In this document: positions 20,517 to 32,394 of the stretch, one piece after another
Layout of the letters: each line of letters starts with the position of its first letter
Position numbering within the stretch: the first letter of the stretch is position 1
Assembly (NCBI GenBank): GCA_024138025.1
Contig: JAMXBD010000394.1
Coordinates: 620,001-684,000, forward strand
From: Combretum micranthum
Taxonomy: Eukaryota > Streptophyta > Magnoliopsida > Myrtales > Combretaceae
Direction of reading: 5' to 3'
DNA: 64,000 nt
The notes under the pieces: generated by a model
What the model saw: the letters and a program-made list of their open reading frames with translations, nothing else
The model's database searches: none
What the model was told of the DNA's origin: nothing
Made by a program: the position numbers and the translations under genes

Positions 20517-21608
20517 ACCCCGGGAATTTTTCACATTAGTACCCGACTTTATAATAGATTATATAAACTAGATAATAGATTTAGATTCTGAGTGAAGTCT
20601 AATAATAGGTTAATATTTAGATTTTTGGATAAATGAAGGATTTAGGAATCGAATAAAGAGATTCTTTAACCCTAGTTAATACCGAAAACGAAATCTTGTA
20701 TCTTGAATAACTAATTCAAGATATGATCTAAAATCTAGACCCGAAAACCTAGTATAATAGATTTAAATAGAAAATGTGAATATAAAGATTAAATGATTGT
20801 TTTTGATCCGATAATGATTCAAGACTAGAATAACGAGTAGTAATGAGTTTATATTTAGACTTAAACCCTAATTTTGAGATTCCTAGTTAAATTTAAAAGC
20901 TACTAATAAGAATTTATGTTCAGTATCAAAACTAGAGTAAAATATAGTTTAATTTCTGTATGAAGCCCAATACTGTATAAATGATCATATACGCTTATAA
21001 CTAGAAAACGATGATCCAAAAATGAACTGTCAAGATTTTAAATACACAACGAAAATATAAACTGATAAATAACTCAAAAAACTTCAAATAAATAATCAGA
21101 TCACGCTTTTGTTCTAAACCGAGTTTTCTTAAGCTATCGGAGCCTGAAACAAAAATTGAAATGAGCTTAAGAAATCCAAATCGCGGGAGATAAAATTATA
21201 CGAATAATTAACTACGTATATATATACCCTAAATTTGCATTATTGGAAAAACTAAGTGTTTTGTATAACTTTATACTCACATTTTTTACGAAAACTTCCA
21301 AATACTAGCTAATATATATCCGTATAACCCGTATAATTGACTCAAGATTTAATTAGAATATTAAATTAATATATATATGTATTGTGGGCTGCATTCGGTG
21401 CAAAAATTGGTGGGGAAGCTGCGGGGAAACAAGAGCCGAAATCCAACAATAATTCTCTCAATTTTGTCAAACAAATCAACCTCCACACCAATCACAAGTT
21501 GCCACATCATTCAAGCATTAATTGGCTTGAAAACAACAGCTAAAGGAGAACAAATCTGGGGGAAGAATCGGAGGAAAGAACAGCAGCCGAACCTCTCCTT
21601 CTCTCTTC

Positions 21609-21619
21609 TATATATATAT
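21609..21619 (+). promoter_or_regulatory. Putative TATA box, element II 3' LTR
   Basis: TATATATATAT, the counterpart of 6500-6510. From a 3' LTR it could drive transcription into element III. Confidence 0.4.
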
Positions 21620-22813
21620 GTAAACAAATGCATTAATGAAGAACAAACAAACTTCATAATTCTTCGACTTCTTCCAGCCCGAAAATACTCCAAAACAGCC
21701 ACCAAATCGAACTAAAAACAAAGAACAAACAGATCATAAAACATAAATACGGATCAAAGGAAAACGGAGCCAAAAACCCTAAAAAACAAGCTCAAAGGTA
21801 AGTTGACATGATTCAAAGGATTTTCGTTCAAATATAAGAGTTGTATCTGACTTAAAATCATCTTAGGAACATATTAAACACAAACACAAGCTTCGGATTG
21901 CACTCAAAGAGCTCCAACGAGGTAAAACTTCAAAACCCTAGTTTTACTTTCACAAAATCGAAATCTATATATTTATGTTTTCAAACATGTTAAAAGTTGT
22001 TATATATCCTTATATATGATATATAAACTCTTAGAAGTAGTTTAAGTAAGTTTCTAACGTGTAAAAATCAAAGAAAAAGAATCGAACCGAGGAAGAAGAT
22101 GATGAACAGTGCAACGCTGCCTCAAGGCCGGCAGTGTAAACGTGCTGTACGCCGGCGGCTTACATGGATAAGCCGGCGGCTTACAGGCGGCTTATCTTCA
22201 AACAGGCTACGTAAAATAATTTTCACGTAAAACATCAACGTAAGCCGGCTACCTGGAGATCTATGCTGGCGCCGTAGGGCCGGCGTACGTTAAAAGCTGG
22301 CGGCCTTCAACACCGGTGCTTTCCATATGAAATTTTTCTCTTCAAAATGTTTTACACCGGCATCTGGAGATTTAGGCCGGCGGCCTTGAGCCGGCTTACA
22401 GCTAAAATTTTCCAACGAAACCTTTTCTGACCTAAACTGAATTTATATATATATATTATATCTACTAAGTATGTATATATGTATGTTATATAAATATGTA
22501 TTCGATAGTGACTTTAATACAAATATTTAAGTCTATTTAGAATTAATATCTATTAACTTTTGAAACCCTAGAACTAAGAAAATATTTAGAGTAATATTAG
22601 TCTAATATTTGTTTTAGCAAGATAAAATATATAAGAATGGAAATTGAAATAAGTTAATTTCCTGAGTAATATGACTTCTAAAAATAACCAAACAATTATG
22701 TGAGATTAAATAGGAAAAACAAGACAATACTAAGTATTAATATCGAGTCTAGGACACAAGGCACATGTAGGAATTTAGCTAGATTGTATTGATGAATATT
22801 TTGTTTTAAATAG

Positions 22814-22874
22814 GTGAATTTGACTCATTAGAAGATCTATCAGTGGACTACTACGACTGAGTTGGTATGAGCAG
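22814..22874 (+). other. Predicted LTR mini-exon 1, element II 3' LTR
   Basis: A 61-nt segment between AAATAG and GTGAGT, with ATG at 22867-22869, again 8 nt before the donor. It differs from the 5' LTR copy by only a few substitutions and no indels. Confidence 0.55.
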
Positions 22875-23619
22875 GTGAGTAATTCAGTCATATTGCACTG
22901 GTTGTGATTGTAAATAGTCGAATATGTAATGCAAGATAATTAAATGAATGTTTGTTGACAGTGTGATATGATTGATTGTATGATTGTTAAAATATCTTTA
23001 CACAACGATAACGCAATGGTTGGTGTTGTGCAATAGTATAATGATGATTGTGTGTAATGTATTGTCACCCGAATTTGATTAAGAATTATGGACTTAACCA
23101 AATAATGTGAACATGCATTGCACGAATTGCATTATTGCGTATATGGTTGTGACAGCCTGCTATGTATTAATATTTCGGATCTGTTTTTGCTTGGTTGATC
23201 AATGTGTGAGTCTTCCAAGGTTCTCTTTGGTCTGGCGGTCCTATGAGGAACTAAAAGGCACCGAAGAACGTCGCCCGTAGAATCACTTTGAAATGATTAA
23301 TACTTAGGGAGTTTCTAAGGGGATTGCAGGAGATGGTTTGTGCAAGCCACTATATTCAAAGTGAAAATTAAAACGAGAAATCGTTGATTCTCCTGTGTAC
23401 TTAGTCTCTCCAGGGGGTCATTGATTGCTGGTTCTTCAACCCATTAAAAAGAGGGCGTAAATCTTTTTCCTGTTTGGATTCTAGATCATCCAAACTTGTA
23501 TCTGTGCATATGGTTGGGTGATTGCATTGCATATGATTTGTTAATGACTTGTGTGGTGTATGGTATGTCTGATTATTCACTGAGCTGTGGTTTCGCTCAT
23601 ACTCCTACAGTCTTTTTAG

Positions 23620-23665
23620 GTTCACATTACGTCCCTGGTTAGTTACATCCAGGAATATGGCTCCG
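23620..23665 (+). other. Predicted LTR mini-exon 2, element II 3' LTR
   Basis: A 46-nt segment between CTTTTTAG and GTAAGG, the same length as 11077-11122. One visible change (ACT to ACA) is silent in the predicted frame. Confidence 0.5.
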
Positions 23666-23946
23666 GTAAGGGCTTTGAAGCTAGAAGTCTACAGATCTAT
23701 TTTAGTTTGATGGTTATGTACTATTAGAGTAGATTATTTAGTTGTATACTTCAATGGAGATATATGGTTTGTAATAGTTTGTAATGGTTATCCACTAAAT
23801 CATTTCTCTCATGTATTTGTTATTTCTTATCAAGCAACTTAAAAGATCCTGTTGTTTTGAAAACCTGTCATTCTCTGAAGGTAATCTAGTGATAATATTC
23901 AAGTGTAACTTGTTTATTACTACTAGGGTACCCTCGGGGCGTGACA

Positions 23947-24170
23947 ACAACCCTAACAAGTTTTCGTATAAAAACCCCCACCGGTAGTGTGGTGACTACC
24001 AAAGAAGTAATAAGGAATTGCCCCATGAAGATACAAGGCCACGAGGCAACCACCAATCTTATAGTAATAGAAATCAGCAAGTACGAAGTGGTTCTCGGAA
24101 TGAGTTGGTTGTCCATGGTGGAAGCAAAGGTAGATTATAGAAATAAAAGGTGGAATTCATGAGACAAGAC
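23947..24170 (+). pseudogene. Protease, C-terminal part, chromovirus element III
   Basis: FRIKTPTGSVVTTKEVI, GHEATTNLIVIEISKYE and VVLGMSWLSMVEAKVDY match the second half of the protease of element II (TPTGDLVVTREMI, IILGMVWLTAVKAKV). The catalytic half with the DTGA motif is missing because element II sits directly upstream. A frameshift near 24155 separates it from the RT frame. Element I (1002-3277) lacks exactly the part downstream of gag, so the two are probably halves of one element. Confidence 0.85.
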
Positions 24171-25202
24171 AGGAAGAAAGTTACGTTTTTGGGAGAATCT
24201 GCAACTTCTAAAAGTTTGGAGTTAAGTTCATTCGAGCTAATTGAAGAAGTTGAGGAAGGAGTTCAAAGTTATGTGGGAAGTACGAAGGAGGATGAGGAAA
24301 GACCCAACATTGACAACATCCCCATCATTAATGAGTTCTCCAATGTTTTTCCAGAAAAATTGGTTGGGTTACCCCTAAAACGAGAAATCGATTTCGATAT
24401 CGATTTGATGCCAAAAACAGAACCCATATCTAAGGCACCATACCGAATGGCACCCGTTGAGCTCAAGGAACTTAAGAAGCAATTACAAGAATTTCTTGAG
24501 CAAGGATTCGTTAGACCAAGTGTCTCACCTTGGGGAGCTCTGGTATTATTCATAAAGAAGAAGGATGGATCGATGAGGTTGTGTATTGATTATCGAGAAC
24601 TCAATAAGGTCACTATAAAGAATAAGTATCCATTGCCAAGGATTGACTATCTCTTTGACCAACTACAAGGAGCAAGTGTATTCTCACGCATTGATTTGAG
24701 ATCAGGATACCACCAGCTAAGGATTAAATCGGAGGATGTGTCAAAGACCGCTTTCCGAACTCGGTATGGACACTATGAGTTCATGTTTATGCCATTTGGG
24801 TTGACTAATGCACCAGCTGCTTTCATGGACTTGATGAATCGGGTGTATAAGCCGCTTTTGGATAAATGCGTGATTGTCTTCATGGATGATATTTTGGTCT
24901 ATTCTAATACACGGGAGCAACACAAAGAACATCTACGAATGACATTACAAACCTTAAGGGAGCACAAGTTATATGCCAAATTATCCAAGTGTGACTTTTG
25001 GTTGGACCAAATATCTTTTCTAGGACATGTTATCTTAGGGAAAGGAATATCAATAGATCTTGAAAAGAATAAGGCCGTAATGGAATGGAAAAAACCAAGG
25101 ACGGTGACTGAGATTAGAAGTTTTCTTGGATTAGCTGGCTATTACAGGAAGTTCGTGCAAGATTTCTCAAAAATAGCTAAGCCACTAACTCAGTTGACCT
25201 AG
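24150..25202 (+). CDS. pol: Reverse transcriptase of chromovirus element III
   Basis: An open frame of 350 codons with the complete [80 protein letters not shown] and the catalytic FMDDIL near 24879-24896, then FLGHVI and [11 protein letters not shown]. It is the best preserved RT in the window and groups with Tekay/Del elements. The N-terminal 90 residues are the protease-RT linker, rich in Glu. A TAG stop at 25200-25202 cuts it from RNase H, so the polyprotein as a whole is inactive. Confidence 0.93.
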   Translation: MEFMRQDRKKVTFLGESATSKSLELSSFELIEEVEEGVQSYVGSTKEDEERPNIDNIPIINEFSNVFPEKLVGLPLKREIDFDIDLMPKTEPISKAPYRMAPVELKELKKQLQEFLEQGFVRPSVSPWGALVLFIKKKDGSMRLCIDYRELNKVTIKNKYPLPRIDYLFDQLQGASVFSRIDLRSGYHQLRIKSEDVSKTAFRTRYGHYEFMFMPFGLTNAPAAFMDLMNRVYKPLLDKCVIVFMDDILVYSNTREQHKEHLRMTLQTLREHKLYAKLSKCDFWLDQISFLGHVILGKGISIDLEKNKAVMEWKKPRTVTEIRSFLGLAGYYRKFVQDFSKIAKPLTQLT

Positions 25203-25754
25203 AAGAATGAAAGGTTCATTTGGAATGAGAAGAGGGAACAAAGTTTCCAAGAGTTAAAACAACGGTTGGTATCTGCTCCAATTTTAACCTTACCTGATCC
25301 GGAAAAGCCATATACCGTCCATAGTGATGTGTTAAGAAATGGCTTAGGATGCGTGCTTATGCAAGAAGGGAAGGTAATTGCTTATGCTTCACGACAGTTG
25401 AGGCCGCATGAACAAAATTACCCGACACATGATCTTGAGTTAGCCGCAGTTGTCTTCGCTCTCAAGCTTTGGAGGCACTACTTATATGGACAGAGATGCG
25501 AGACTTATACGGACCATAAGAGCCTCAAGTATTTATTTACACAAAAGGAATTGAATATGAGGCAAAGAAGATGGTTGGAGTTGATCAAAGACTATAATCT
25601 TGGAATAATTATTGCCCTGGAAGAGTGAATGCGGTAGCAGACGCTTTGAGTCGAAAGAACCACGGAGAAGTTGCAGCCATGCTCACAACCTAAAAAGAAC
25701 TTATAAAGGAATTCGAGAGATTGAGCATGAATTTGTGGGACAAAGTGCGGAAGT
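25203..25754 (+). pseudogene. pol: RNase H and start of integrase, element III
   Basis: After the TAG the frame continues with [32 protein letters not shown] (YSDAS changed to HSDVL, keeping the Asp), [39 protein letters not shown] and [11 protein letters not shown] frameshift near 25605 precedes [11 protein letters not shown]. The beginning of the integrase linker ([11 protein letters not shown]) is readable to about 25754, where sequence jumps into the end of an LTR. The rest of integrase is deleted. Confidence 0.88.
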
Positions 25755-26060
25755 ATGAGTACTTGAAGATATTAGCTAGGTGTTATGAATTGCTTTGTAA
25801 TAGTTTTATGTAGTGAAATCTTTTGATGAATTGAAATTGAAGTATAGTGAATTGTATTTAAAATATAGTGAGTTGTATTTCCTTTACCTTGTTACTCAAG
25901 TTGTATCAATATAAAATGTATCACTTTGACATGTCTCCTCCATGTGTTAGACGCCTTGTACATAGTATGGAAGCCTTCGCGTGACTAAGGAGGTCACTCT
26001 TAGGCTTTAATATTGTGTACGGCGGACTGCCAAGTTTAGGATACCCTTCGGGGCATGACA
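25755..26060 (+). mobile_element. LTR 3'-end fragment, long-LTR chromovirus
   Basis: From about 25755 the sequence matches the last ~300 bases of the LTRs ending at 55252 and 62536: ACTTGAAGATATTAGCT, the TGTCTCCTCCATGTGTTAG stretch, the block GGCGGACTGCC and the terminus GGGGCATGACA at 26060. No primer site follows. It may be the 3' LTR end of element III, fused to pol by a deletion. Confidence 0.75.
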
Positions 26061-27264
26061 TCTACTAAGAGAAATTTGTTAAACAAGAAATATTTACAAG
26101 ATAGAAAAATTTGATCTTAAGATAGTTACATGAATAGTTAACAGAAAAAGAGGATATGTAAAACACCTTTTCAAGCTCAAAATGAAAGTTTTATTAAAGA
26201 AATGAAGTCCTTAGGGGATAGGAATCGTGCAGCCTTAAATTTAAAAGTATCAAACAAGTTTTTCTCAAAGAAATCACTCAAAAACTATTTTTATAAAATT
26301 CGGATTTAGGAATGGCATATGCATAAACACTTGTTTACAATGTGTAAAATGAAGATTTATATTGAAAAATGAAGACCATAAGGAATAGATATGATAAAGA
26401 GGTAATTTTAGCAAGAATAAGTAAACTTCATTAAGGAAAATCTCTAAAACAAGTGTGGTTGGTTAAGAACACAAAATTGAACTTATTAGGTTAAGTATTC
26501 ATAATATCTTGTAAAGTAGAAATTTCAAAAATATTTTCTAATAGAATATCATCATGAATATAAATATAGGAAGCTCATAACATACCATTGATGATAGTGA
26601 TTTATTATTGTTGCATGCATATTGGGCATGGATAGTATAATTATCATAATTCCTCACAAAAACAATTCTGAAAATGGGAATTCGGTTACTGACCAGATAT
26701 GTTCGGATCTTTTTGAGACTTAAAAGTTTTCAAAATCAAGATATTATACTAGAATTAGATATATCTTTCAAAGTAGATAGGAATCAGTATATAATTTGCG
26801 AAATTTCGAGTTAAAATGACCAAGTTATAGCCATTTTGAGTTAAAATTTTCACCAATGACGAGAATTACGAACTTAATAGTTTTTATGAAATAAAATGAA
26901 TTAGCCATGAGTTGAAATACTCATTTGGGTATTTCTTTCGTTTAGGTGACTTCGATCTCGAGGATTCATTACCATCGGATTGCTATTACTAAGAGACCGA
27001 CGACCAATGGTTGAGTGAGTATTACTTTCTAATTTCATTCTTGCTTGTGAATGTAGCAAATAGTTGCACTAGATCATAAGGAAAAAGATAAAAAATGGAA
27101 TTTCATGATGCGAATTATGGGGGATTATGTATGTTTATTGTTGAGTTGAGAATTAATATTAAGAATATCGAAATCAGGTGATTAACTCATGCTTGTTTAG
27201 ATTATTGTAGCAGTGATTGTCTGAAAATTGGTTGATCACCTAAGAAATTGGTATTAATGACTAT
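26061..27264 (+). mobile_element. Outer chromovirus LTR, left part
   Basis: LTR-interior sequence related to about 53340-54200 and 60670-61500, with alternating AAAATTCGGATTT and AAATGAAG stretches. It contains a mini-exon 1 copy at 26946-27014. A solo LTR (27265-30649) splits it; the right part resumes at 30650. Its own LTR start is missing, so it is truncated on the left. Confidence 0.75.
26946..27014 (+). other. Predicted LTR mini-exon 1, outer LTR
   Basis: A 69-nt segment between TTTCGTTTAG and GTGAGT, with ATG at 27007-27009 followed by GTTGA and the donor. The ATG is again 8 nt from the donor. Confidence 0.55.
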
Positions 27265-27951
27265 TGTAAACCCCGGTATTCTCAGTAGTTAAGGAAACCC
27301 CAGGAGTTGAAAAGCGAAACCCTAATCCAGTTCAGTTTAAGTCTAGTGAGAGAAGCTTAGGAACCCTAAATCCGGCTTTCCTTCGGTTTCATAATAAAAG
27401 AAGTTTTATAAAGTAAATGAATATGAATTATTGTTATAAAGTATATTTTAGACCTTTGAAAGTTTTAAATTCGGGAATTTTTCAATTCTGGGCCTTCCTG
27501 AGCTTAATTACGGAAAAGCATGCCCCAGGACCACAAAATCAGAAAAATGTTCCGGAATATTCATTAGAACCGTAATTTTATAAGGATTTCAAAAATATCA
27601 ATTTTATAATTTTCTGGGCTATAAAAATTACAATTATAGCTTTTTCTCGTGTTTTCGTTACAATCGGTAAAGTAGATATCTTGTCTACTATTCACAAGTA
27701 CAACCTACACTACACACTACCTATACCCTATTCTTACATCCTTACAATACTCATTACAATTTTCTTTTCCAAGAATTTTTGTTTCCTATTTAATTATTAC
27801 ATTTATTACATTTTAATTACATAAAATAAATTTGTTAAAAATTCAAATCCTCTCTCTCTCACATCTCTCTTGGCCAGCGCCCCCTCCCCCATTCCCCCCC
27901 ATTTTTTTTTTTCTTCACTTATTTTATTTAACTAAACCCTAATCCATCTAA

Positions 27952-27959
27952 TATATAAG
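27952..27959 (+). promoter_or_regulatory. Putative TATA box of solo LTR
   Basis: TATATAAG, followed by a CT-rich leader. The element IV LTR has the same box on the minus strand at 43595-43602. Confidence 0.5.
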
Positions 27960-29578
27960 CTCATATTCATTCTCTCTCATTTTTCACTTGTTCAAATTTT
28001 TACCAAAGTAAAAACCTCTCTTCTCTCCCTATCTAAGTGTGTCGTGACTCCCCCCCCTTCTCTCACACTCACACACACAACTCAACTCCACTTCATTTCA
28101 TCTTCAAATCTTCTTTAGGTGATGATTCTAACCCTCATTCCTATCTTATCTTGTAATGGCAAAGCTATTCATGTGTGTTTTTCACATTCAATCCCAATGA
28201 GCATATGCTAGGGACATGAAACCACTTGTACAAGAATATCAAGCCATCACAAGAAGTGGATCTAGAGTTTAAAGGAGTTTTTATGAGATAATGTGATGTT
28301 CATGCATGTAAAGTAGGAATCTTGCATAGATATTTATGTTCATGCCATGAAACTCATGAATCATGCATGATATTTGATAGATCTAGTGTTTAGACATTCA
28401 CATCTTCATCTACATTTATGTCCATATGATTATTTTGATTTTCATGCATTGATGATCATAAAAATGTAGCCTTGCCTATGTATAGATATGTTAGGTGGTA
28501 GATATACATGTATAGAAGACAAGAAACTTGAAAAGGAAAATATTTGGTTAGAAATGATTAGTTGAAAATTCGGATGATTTGGAACCCTACCTTAAACACC
28601 ACCTAAACCATTTTAAAACTCATATTTTTCATAAAAAATGAAAGGTATATGTAATAGATGCCCTTAAGGAATGATTTTCATAAGTTTAGATGAGTTTAGA
28701 CATGAGGAAAATGTAAAACAAGTAGTGGAGTTAGAATAAAAAATATTGAGATAGTGATTAGAAGTCAAATTCGTATTTTTGGATGATGCCTACATAAACA
28801 CTTAGTATCCAAGCTTAGATGGCATGTTTTATGAGTCAAATGGAGTCCTTAGACAATAGATATAATGAATCTTCAATTTTGATACATTAAACAAGTTTTC
28901 TCATAAAGAAAATGCAAGAAAAGGAAATTTTCAAAATTCGGATTTTTGTGAAAGGCATGTTCAAAAACATATTTGCCAAATGAAAAATGTGAATTTCTAT
29001 GCATAAATGAAGGTTATAATTAGTATAGACATTGAGAACTCATTTTTATTTAGATAACAAGTAAATTCCAAGAATAAAATCATAAAAACCCTAGGAAATG
29101 CAAGGTTGGAAAGAATAGCTTTGTATAAGTGATCATCATAGAATTCTTAATAATTAGAAGTTCATAAGAGTTCATAATCAAAGATCATCAAAACCATGCA
29201 TATATTGAGCTCATTACATGATATTCATATTAGGAATTCATTTATATACCATCTATACATGAATCATCAACTAGGAACATTTTTATCAAATGCGAAACAA
29301 TTTTTCAGAATTGGAAAAGTTACAGAACAGATCTGATCCCACTATTCCGTGACCTTAATGTTTTCAAAACTTGAAAATAATACTAGAAATAGATAGATCT
29401 TCGAAGTGGATAGAGATCGATATAAAATTTGCGAAATTCCGAGTTAAAATGACCAAGTTATGGCCTTTTTAAGTCGGAGCTTCCGTAAATAGCGAGAATT
29501 CCGATTTTGTGTAGTTTAGATGCATAGTTTGAATTAGTTTAGTGATGAGATTCTTATTAGGTTGTTCTTAATTGGTAG

Positions 29579-29647
29579 GTGATCCCGAGCAAGACGATAC
29601 ATTACCACCCGACTACTATTACTAAAAGACCAGCGAACCATGGCCGA
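29579..29647 (+). other. Predicted LTR mini-exon 1, solo LTR
   Basis: A 69-nt segment between TTGGTAG and GTGAGT. The ATG at 29640-29642 is in a good context (ACCATGG) and lies 8 nt before the donor. A 0.62-kb intron would lead to mini-exon 2 at 30270. Confidence 0.6.
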
Positions 29648-30269
29648 GTGAGTACTACTTCCGTTCTCAATTATTGCCTGTGATTGTACTGATAGTGGCA
29701 CTAGTTGTTTAGGCAAAGATAAAAAGATGATTATGCATGATGTGGTATATGGGAATTATATATTTGTCTGCTGTTGATGTGTGAAAGGAACCTAAGGAAT
29801 ATCGAAACCGGGTGTTAAGCTATTGCTTGTTTAGTTAGAATTTTATATTGATTGTTGCGAATAATTGTTGGTCATCTAAAAGAATTGAATTAATCTTTAT
29901 TCGACTTCAATGATAATTGGACTCATTCATATCACGATGGGATGGAGCATTAGCATTGGTTGGTTTTTCGTGATCCATAAAACGAATATGTTGGTTAATC
30001 GTAATCCATAAAACGAATTATTATTCAGTTGACGTGAGCTTAAACGGCGTCGTACCGCAGGATTCATTAATCTGCTAACCCAGGATGGAGGGCGCAAGTC
30101 TATCCACATATGATTTCCTGCTGGTCATATGTTTGTTGAACTCATTTGTCTGATTCATACCATTTGCTTGAATAATCACTTGTTTGAATGATTTGTCTTA
30201 ATTGTGATATGGAAGTTTATACTCACTAAGCTAGTTAGCTTACGCTCCCATAGCTTTTATTTGTTGCAG

Positions 30270-30311
30270 CACAAGTTCATTTGGCTTAGGCCGAGGCAAG
30301 CCACAGCTCAG
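30270..30311 (+). other. Predicted 42-nt LTR mini-exon 2, solo LTR
   Basis: A 42-nt segment between TTTATTTGTTGCAG and GTACCA. Its first base completes the split codon of mini-exon 1 and thirteen stop-free codons plus two bases follow. LTR copies at 31112-31153, 41187-41146 (minus) and 63397-63356 (minus) have the same length. Confidence 0.6.
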
Positions 30312-30649
30312 GTACCAGAGATAGGAGTTTCCCTTAGAAGTTTACTTCGCTTTGTTTAGACTTCCGTTGGAAACTAAAGGACTCTGGATGACTGTAATTG
30401 GACTTGATATTATTTTGCAGGGGAATGCCCCTTAGACTTTTGTAATGTATATATATGCGTTTTGGTTTATTATCTATGGCTAGTGAATGCCGCATTAAAC
30501 TTCTTAACTCCATTGATTGAGTATTCTATTATCGTAAAGGGACGCTTTACATCTATATAAGACTCCCGAACGGCTCGGATAGGGATTTCGTGAGTCTTAT
30601 ATAGTATGTGGCGGGCTGTTACGTTTAGGATACCCTATGGGGCGTGACA

Positions 30650-31506
30650 ACTATTCGATTTGATAAATTAATACGGACATAATCACTTCACGATGGGGAT
30701 GGAGCATTAGCATATGTTGGTTATCCGTGATCCGTGAATGGCTAAAAGTTGGTTGATCGTGATCCATAAAGGACATAAATGAGTTGGTTGATCGTGGTCC
30801 ATAAAGGACATAAATGAGTTGGTTCATCGTGATCCATAAACGACATAAGTTGGTTATCCGTGATCCATAAACGGCTTATTAATAAACAATAGTACCGCAG
30901 TATTCGTTAATTTGCTAACCCCGAATGGAGAGCGTAAATCCATTCACATATGATTTCCGATTGATCATATGATTGTTTGTTCATGTGGTTGATGCATTCC
31001 ATAAGATTGAATAATTAACTTGACCAATTGATTTGTTCAAAATGTCTTTATGGAAGTATTCACTCACTAAGCTAGTGTAGCTTATGCCCCCACAGCTTTT
31101 TCTTATTGCAGTATCCGTATATTTGGTTAAGATCAAGGTATCCTACCAAGCAGGTACCAAAAGTAGGAGTTTCCATTAGAAGTTTATGTTCGGTTTTGTG
31201 TTGACTTTCATAGGAAACCCTATTAATTATCGGCTAATTGTAAAAGACTATTTTTAAGCTTGATATTATTTTGTGGGGGAATGCCCCTAGACTTTTGTAT
31301 TAAATTATGTTGACTTATGGTTTATATCCTGATGCTTATAACATGTCAAATTAAACTATTTATCTCCATTGGTTCATGTATTCTATTATTGTAAAGATAC
31401 GCCATGCATCTGTACGAGACTTTGGAATGGTTGTGGTAGCAATTCCTAAGTCTTTTATAGCTTGCAGCGGATTGTTGCGTTTAGACTACCCTTTTGGGGC
31501 ATGACA
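30650..31506 (+). mobile_element. Outer chromovirus LTR, right part
   Basis: The continuation of the LTR at 26061-27264 after the solo LTR. It has several near-copies of GTTGATCGTGATCCATAAA (about 30700-30880), the CTCACTAAGCTAGTGTAGC box near 31063, mini-exon 2 (31112-31153) and the terminus TTTGGGGCATGACA at 31506. No primer-binding site follows. Confidence 0.82.
31112..31153 (+). other. Predicted 42-nt LTR mini-exon 2, outer LTR
   Basis: A 42-nt segment between CTTATTGCAG and GTACCA. In the expected frame it has one TAA, so this copy is decayed, but the boundaries and length are kept. Confidence 0.5.
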
Positions 31507-31935
31507 TCGGGTCTTTTCTTTTAAAGAGACTCGGATGGGCTTCGGGTCTTTTCTTTTTAAGAAGAATTGGATGGGCTTTAGGTCTTTTCTTTTTGAAGAG
31601 ATTGGGATAGGTTTCGGGTCTTTTCTTTTTAAGGGAGACTCAGATGGGCTTTGGGTTTTTTCTTTTTCAAAAGAGACTCGGATAGGATTCGGTTCTTTTC
31701 TTTTAAAGAGACTCAGATGGGCTTTGGGTCTTTTCTTTTTAAAGAGACTCGGATGGGCTTCGGGTCTTTTTCTTTTAAGGGAGACTCGAATGGGCTTTGA
31801 GTCTTTTTCTTTTAAAGGGGACTTGCATGGATTTCGAGTCTCTTTCTTTTAAGGGAGACTCAGATGGGCTTTAGGTCTTTTTCTTTTAGGGGAGACTCGG
31901 ATAGACTTCGGGTCTTTTTCTTTTAAGGTGGACTT
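31507..31935 (+). repeat. Minisatellite, ~37-bp units
   Basis: About eleven to twelve units related to GAGACTCGGATGGGCTTC followed by GGGTCTTTTCTTTTTAA. It begins directly after the LTR end at 31506. The long open frame across it (31535-31852) reflects the repeat and is not a gene. Confidence 0.85.
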
Positions 31936-32394
31936 AGATGCGGTACAGATACTCACCTTGAGCTGGCACTTCACCCTAAAAGTAGGATAGTGCTCATTCG
32001 AGCAAGCAATCATAAGGATTGATGAGAAATAATTAAGATTGACTTGATGAAATCTTTCATATTGAAACATTTTGGATTAAAAAAATTCATTTTTTGTTCT
32101 TCAAATGTTTGGGCTAATGTCTTCATTTCATAAACTTATTTTTTCCTTCCCTTAATTTTCTTTTCTTTTCTTTTTCTTGAAAACTTTTTGAGCTAAAACT
32201 TTCTCTCTCTTTTTTTTTTTGGAAAAAATTTTTATGGAAAAGATTGAGGGAAAATATTTTTGAAAAACTCTTCTTACTTTCTTTCTCTTTTTTTTTTTCC
32301 AAAATTCTCTTTTAAAAAACCTTTGAAAATTTTTTTTCTTTTTTTTTTTTGTATTTGGAAAAATTGCTAACAAGTGAGAATCCTTTGAGATCAA
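31936..32394. other. Unassigned pyrimidine-rich stretch
   Basis: No gene or recognisable mobile element. From about 32100 it is dominated by long T and CT runs with homopolymers of up to about twelve bases. It lies between the minisatellite and the inferred end of the Athila-like LTR. Confidence 0.4.

Larger units (their letters stand above)
20512..23946 (+). mobile_element. 3' LTR of chromovirus element II
   Basis: A complete 3435-bp LTR from TGTAAACCCCGGG to CTCGGGGCGTGACA. Its right two thirds match the truncated 5' LTR. It shows the empty site for solo LTR copy 2 near 22000, the GCCGGC cluster (about 22120-22400), a TATA box at 21609-21619, the leader donor near 21800, and both predicted mini-exons (22814-22874 and 23620-23665). 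Protease sequence of another element follows directly at 23947, so element II is inserted in element III. The duplication cannot be checked because the left end is lost. Confidence 0.93.
27265..30649 (+). mobile_element. Chromovirus solo LTR with ACTAT duplication
   Basis: A complete 3385-bp LTR, TGTAAACCCCGG to CTATGGGGCGTGACA, flanked by a perfect duplication ACTAT (27260-27264 and 30650-30654). It is inserted in the intron-like region of a related LTR. It contains a TATA box (27952-27959), a leader donor near 28127 (TTTAGGTGATG), mini-exon 1 (29579-29647) and mini-exon 2 (30270-30311). The minus-strand LTR of element IV is homologous along most of its length. No internal domain is present. 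Confidence 0.92.

Noticed and set aside
31535..31852. ORF of 105 codons rich in Gly, Phe and Leu
   Set aside because: It is the translation of the ~37-bp minisatellite and has no independent support.
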